Positions 48,601 through 51,166 of a DNA stretch of 51,166 bases are shown in pieces (the stretch's first letter is position 1; the number at the start of each line of letters is the position of its first letter). Source of the DNA: Clostridia bacterium (lineage in GTDB: Bacteria > Bacillota > Clostridia > Christensenellales > Borkfalkiaceae); assembly GCA_017621155.1 (NCBI GenBank), contig JAGATP010000059.1, positions 1-51,166 of the forward strand. The letters run 5' to 3'. The notes under the pieces were generated by a model that saw only the letters and a program-made list of their open reading frames with translations, was not told where the DNA came from and did not search any database. Made by a program: the position numbers and the translations under genes.

Positions 48601-50024
48601 ATTCCGCAAGCTATGAATACGATAAACTAAGCCGCTTGACGCGAGAGAACAACCTTGCTCTGAACAAGACGTATACCTATACCTACGACGCGGGCGGAAA
48701 CATCACGTCGAAGAAGGAATACGCCTATACCACGGGAGCGTTGGGAAGCGTACAAAAGACCTATCCCTACGGCTATCGGACGAGCGGATGGAAAGATCAG
48801 CTCTTAAGTTGGAACGGCAAGTCCTTTGCCTACGACAACGCGGGCAATCCCACCACCTACAAGGGCGAAAGCATGACTTGGACGAGGGGAAGGCTGCTGA
48901 GCGGATACGATCATTCCGGTGTAAACTTCGACTACTTCTATTCCGGAAACGGGGAGAGAAAGACGAAGTCTTATGCCGTGAGCGACACCAACTTCGAGAC
49001 GACGAACTACTATTACGAAGGCGGACGCCTTCTGAGAGAAGAGCGGATTACGCAGGATGGCACGAAAAATATCTACTATCAGTATGATGAAACGGGCGTC
49101 ATCGGGTTTATTTACAACGGGTATCAGTACTATTACCGCAAGAATGCGCAGGGAGATATCCTAAGCGTCCATTGCGGAACGGACTTGCACGCGATGTATA
49201 CCTATGACGCATGGGGAAACTGCACGATCAGCTTTGACGCGGCAGGAATCGGCGCGCTCAACCCCTTCCGTTATCGCGGCTACTATCTTGACCGAGAGAC
49301 GGGGCTTTACTACCTGATGACCCGCTATTACGATCCCGAAATCGGAAGATTCGTCAATGCAAATAGCCTTGCGCGTCTCAATCCGAAAGCCTTGAACGGT
49401 TGCAATCTCTATGCTTACTGCGGAGAAAATCCCGTAATGAGGAAAGTAGCAGTAAATCTCGGCAGAGGAAATTTGCCAGCGTTTTCTCATAGCTCTTCAT
49501 CAGGGCAGGGAAATCATCCTTCCGAAACAGTTGTTCCTGCTTCCCCTTCTTTTTGGCAAGCGATTGGAACTTGGTTCGCCAATACATTCGGAGCATATGT
49601 AGACTTGTCCAAGAATGAGGTGTTATCAAGCAAAGACTATTTCTTTTTCGGACATGAAGTAGGAATTACAGTCGAAGAAACAATAGGAGACAATACAAAG
49701 CCTATTTCGGTCTTTGTCCATAATGCAAGCGAATGGTTTCGTTTTTGGGAATATAAAGCGGGAATTTCCCTCAATTTCGGAGAATTTCATGCTTCCTTAG
49801 GACTATGGTTCAATGAATGGGAGGCTTCTATCGGATGGGGCAATTCATCCTTCGATATTGTATATGGGCTCAATAAAATGGGCATAGGGACTTCTCACAT
49901 CAATGATGAAGGAGATAAGGCTTACAATCAAACCTTTATTCGACCAATTCCTGTAGTTGCTGTAATTGTAATCGTTTGTTTAGCTTTTGGGGCACTACCG
50001 GTGTTGGTTTCTGCATTAGCTTAA
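45615..50024 (+). CDS. RHS-repeat protein with variable low-GC C-terminal tip
   Basis: This 1469-residue protein starts behind AGGAG. No signal peptide is visible. Residues about 20-1215 are beta-rich, with many YD/RHS repeats (YDYNVYG, YTYDAGGNITSKKEY, YQYDETGVIGF). The RHS core at about 1217-1275 reads FRYRGYYLDRETGLYYLMTRYYDPEIGRFVNAN and ends in YCGENPVM. After this the composition drops sharply in GC and a tip of about 190 residues follows, with a final hydrophobic segment (VVAVIVIVCLAFGALPVLVSALA). RHS proteins encapsulate and deliver such tips as toxins. The tip here matches no domain I know. A small membrane protein gene follows as putative immunity. Confidence 0.92.
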   Translation: MNNQEKKEMQSAADALSATVTDGAKSTVEYKQSYCEGSVGEAGSYRVNQRTGFLTFEKELFALGGEKMPMCMKLVYRQEEAEASDMQTGFPRGWKLNYQQYIYAKEGKYVYVDGDYQRHVFAPITAGSLYYDTDRTGLLLRITNGVVKITDDRTLECTFTSGKLTEIKQTKGTSEMKTTIAYNGKNMTITDGMGRDATVTVSGTSISIVKPDKKTITLTIANGNLTSLKAVAHASGENTSTFAYSGNKLTSVSSYSGESVEFTQGTTNVSKIVDKIGGQIVRVRTLKRKEKSVEVATRNFSESAPPITMNYDFNEDGECTASMEIDGTLKTSTAFAAYMDADYQRYTVRDNRTAEIVSSEIFGEFIRDTDFQDTTPRSIQLNGGEEAMFFMDAYLKGIDEGQQLSTPVTVDVSLIQNMETVGELHLSLAEGGTQLKACRVPKLTSGATFIFEFHARDIPVNVPLMVNGVGVTKAIRSATLDCVDIDVPNAESYKIGDKTWRVVQSYKLAGVSDCVKVTVADYNRTLRNYKKNNSSYIAWYNGMTKAALKSGAVSYTVNDTTQTIGFSYGTVSLQGEIVTSDYVQYTDTDATEIKCTQKGTSSRTETSTFNKYDLTTSVTDGTKTASYDYNVYGCLLSEQISADNSTMYFKSDYSTDGKFLVEERDYAGAEANVQKYAYTENTGNLSSDTDPVFLTTNYAYAADNEALSKLSATVESKENSNAFTYDSKKRISAIAHNGFSYTFGYGSRNEITSVAAGGTTLLTKTYTYNISDGSYTVSDKYGNNQSISKAYDRYGRLLSDGEILYTYGVKENTSGVQPINAILLKKVDNGLTTEYNYNELEQLSSWDRSDDVHYTRGYDKQGRVTSESVSFGTAPQNTVLSNAYTHDDITHPGTLSSESASIGNLNYKTFYDYDALGRLSSKTLKVGNVGVKNDALMQVLKYTTAYVGVSVADVPANTTERLQMWRCVWSTSTFTDWYTQDKNGNILSVLGEGGNNSASYEYDKLSRLTRENNLALNKTYTYTYDAGGNITSKKEYAYTTGALGSVQKTYPYGYRTSGWKDQLLSWNGKSFAYDNAGNPTTYKGESMTWTRGRLLSGYDHSGVNFDYFYSGNGERKTKSYAVSDTNFETTNYYYEGGRLLREERITQDGTKNIYYQYDETGVIGFIYNGYQYYYRKNAQGDILSVHCGTDLHAMYTYDAWGNCTISFDAAGIGALNPFRYRGYYLDRETGLYYLMTRYYDPEIGRFVNANSLARLNPKALNGCNLYAYCGENPVMRKVAVNLGRGNLPAFSHSSSSGQGNHPSETVVPASPSFWQAIGTWFANTFGAYVDLSKNEVLSSKDYFFFGHEVGITVEETIGDNTKPISVFVHNASEWFRFWEYKAGISLNFGEFHASLGLWFNEWEASIGWGNSSFDIVYGLNKMGIGTSHINDEGDKAYNQTFIRPIPVVAVIVIVCLAFGALPVLVSALA

Positions 50025-50042
50025 TACTAGGAGGGTTCATCA

Positions 50043-50537
50043 ATGACAGTTGAATACGAACTTACGTCAGAACAGATGAGAAAAATGATGGTTCAATTGT
50101 TTTATTACAAAAAGAGAGCTGGGATTTGGATTGGAATTATATTTAGCGTTATCTCTTGTTGTAACATTTTTATCGGAATTATGGGATATGAGGACGCTTT
50201 GATAAGTGGTATTTTTGGGCTCATCGGTTCGATGTCGGTTTTGGTAGCTCTTTTGATTTCTTACAGTATTCTCCAAAAACAACAAAATGTTATTCTTCAA
50301 TATCCTAATGCAGACGGAAAATTGAAACGCAAATTGGAAAGAGAAGGGGATGACTATACTTATACGGATTTGATCAGAGGAAACGTTTTCCACTTTTCCA
50401 AGGCAGAAATTTCTAAAGCGGGGATTTACAAGGAAACCATTATTGTTTCCATGAAGGCGTTAAATAATTACGCCTTTCCGAATACCGAGGAAATCCGAGC
50501 GTTATTCAACCTGTCAATGAAAAATCCAACGAAATAG
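50043..50537 (+). CDS. YcxB-like membrane protein, putative immunity to the RHS tip
   Basis: This 164-residue protein starts 18 bases after the RHS stop, with AGGAGG upstream. Two TM helices lie at about residues 26-48 and 53-78. The cytosolic tail (DYTYTDLIRGNVFHFSKAEISKAGIYKETIIVSMKALNNYAFPNTE) resembles the YcxB-like domain. GC is low, like the RHS tip, so the two were probably acquired together. Position right after a polymorphic-toxin gene suggests immunity; this is inference. A strong terminator closes the unit. Confidence 0.75.
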   Translation: MTVEYELTSEQMRKMMVQLFYYKKRAGIWIGIIFSVISCCNIFIGIMGYEDALISGIFGLIGSMSVLVALLISYSILQKQQNVILQYPNADGKLKRKLEREGDDYTYTDLIRGNVFHFSKAEISKAGIYKETIIVSMKALNNYAFPNTEEIRALFNLSMKNPTK

Positions 50538-50550
50538 GAAAGCCAAGCTT

Positions 50551-50582
50551 GAGAGAAGAGGAATGTCCTCTTCTCTCTTTTT
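50551..50582 (+). terminator. Terminator of the RHS-immunity unit
   Basis: A 12-bp perfect stem (GAGAGAAGAGGA/TCCTCTTCTCTC) with a 3-nt loop is followed by TTTTT. Confidence 0.9.
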
Positions 50583-50708
50583 ATCCCCCGCCGATAACGA
50601 GGAAATTTCTAAGTGATTTTAAGGCTGTAAAACCATATTGAGATATTCTATGCCTTATCTTTTAAAGCACTTCCGCAAGGTTGAAATACACCCTGCGGAT
50701 TTTCTCTA

Positions 50709-50737
50709 TTGACAAATACCCAAAACTGTGTTAAAAT
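50709..50737 (+). promoter_or_regulatory. Promoter directly upstream of the orphan RHS cassette
   Basis: TTGACA, 17 bp, TAAAAT on the plus strand, about 35 bases before the cassette homology begins. Confidence 0.7.
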
Positions 50738-50768
50738 GATAATGAAATCATCCCTTCCGCTCCTTTAA

Positions 50769-51166
50769 AAGGGATACGCCTATACCACGGGAGCGTTGGG
50801 AAGCGTACAAAAGACCTATCCCTACGGCTATCGGACGAGCGGATGGAAAGATCAGCTCTTAAGTTGGAACGGGAAAACTTTTGCTTACGACAATGCGGGC
50901 AATCCCACCACCTATAAAAGCGAAAGCATGACGTGGACGGGAGGTAGAAGACTTTCTACCTATACCCACAACGGAACAAAGTATACTTTTACCTATGACG
51001 GAGAGGGACAGCGCAAGACAAAGATCTTTGGCGACACGACCGTTCGGTACGTTTACGTGGACGGAAAGCTTCTCAAGGAATTGCAAACGGTAAACGGCGA
51101 AGAAAAAGAAATTCTCTATCAGTATGATGAGACGGGCGTCATCGGGTTTCTCTACAACGGGTATCA
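50769..51166 (+). pseudogene. Orphan RHS C-terminal cassette (runs off the window)
   Basis: The frame is open from just after a TAA at 50766-50768 to the window end, with no start codon of its own. It begins with 99 bases identical to 48719-48817 of the main RHS gene (YAYTTGALGSVQKTYPYGY). It then diverges in its middle (GGRRLSTYTHNGTKYTFTYDG) and rejoins at YQYDETGVIGF. It is a displaced tip module of the kind found downstream of rhs genes, able to replace the main tip by recombination. The toxin end lies beyond the window. Confidence 0.85.

Overview
The window looks like a chromosomal segment of a Gram-positive Clostridia-type bacterium (Bacillota). The rimP-nusA-rnpM-L7Ae-infB cluster follows a polC-derived gene, as in Firmicutes, and aspS sits behind a T-box leader. 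Other markers are a Veg-family protein, CwlD-like and PdaB-like cell-wall enzymes, an AgrC/LytTR-type two-component pair and Shine-Dalgarno sites of the GGAGG type. The gut-type surface protein and inner-membrane GH3 enzyme suggest an uncultivated intestinal lineage, but this is inference.

Region 1 (1-21100) is dense core housekeeping, almost all on the minus strand after 3.5 kb. It starts with a DUF1385/YqhQ protein and rpmE, then a small plus-strand cassette (zinc-type dehydrogenase, HAD phosphatase, YfcE-like phosphodiesterase). An amidase and the pepP-efp-dtd-MBL operon follow. Next come rbfA-nrnA-truB-ribF-nfo, rimP-nusA-rnpM-L7Ae-infB, a shortened PolC-like exonuclease protein, ispG, nrdR, a sirtuin and a Phd/winged-helix-like protein of unknown role.

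Region 2 (21100-23450) is largely non-coding. It has a helically phased TTGTAT repeat array next to a perfect consensus promoter, a pyrimidine-rich tract, one LURP-one-like gene, and an array of large GC-rich palindromes.

Region 3 (23439-39200) holds a T-box-controlled aspS broken by a single in-frame TAA, an InlB-repeat surface protein, veg, tcdA, dgt, a domain-swapped GH3 beta-glucosidase, a two-component system and grpE-dnaK-dnaJ.

Region 4 (39200-51166) is accessory in character. It contains a divergent Xre regulator/membrane protein pair with a clear operator, several very strong hairpins, and tandem paralogues of an HTH-plus-two-TM protein, one fused in frame to a secreted protein. Upstream of them lies a candidate free-standing pseudoknotted small RNA. 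An SSB-like protein and a PdaB-like deacetylase follow. The window ends in a 1469-residue RHS protein with a low-GC C-terminal tip, a YcxB-like putative immunity protein, and an orphan RHS cassette sharing 99 identical bases with the main gene.

The strongest candidates for something new are the sRNA with its phased upstream repeats, the TTGTAT array and its adjacent regulator, the RHS tip/immunity/orphan module, the PolC remnant and the interrupted aspS.
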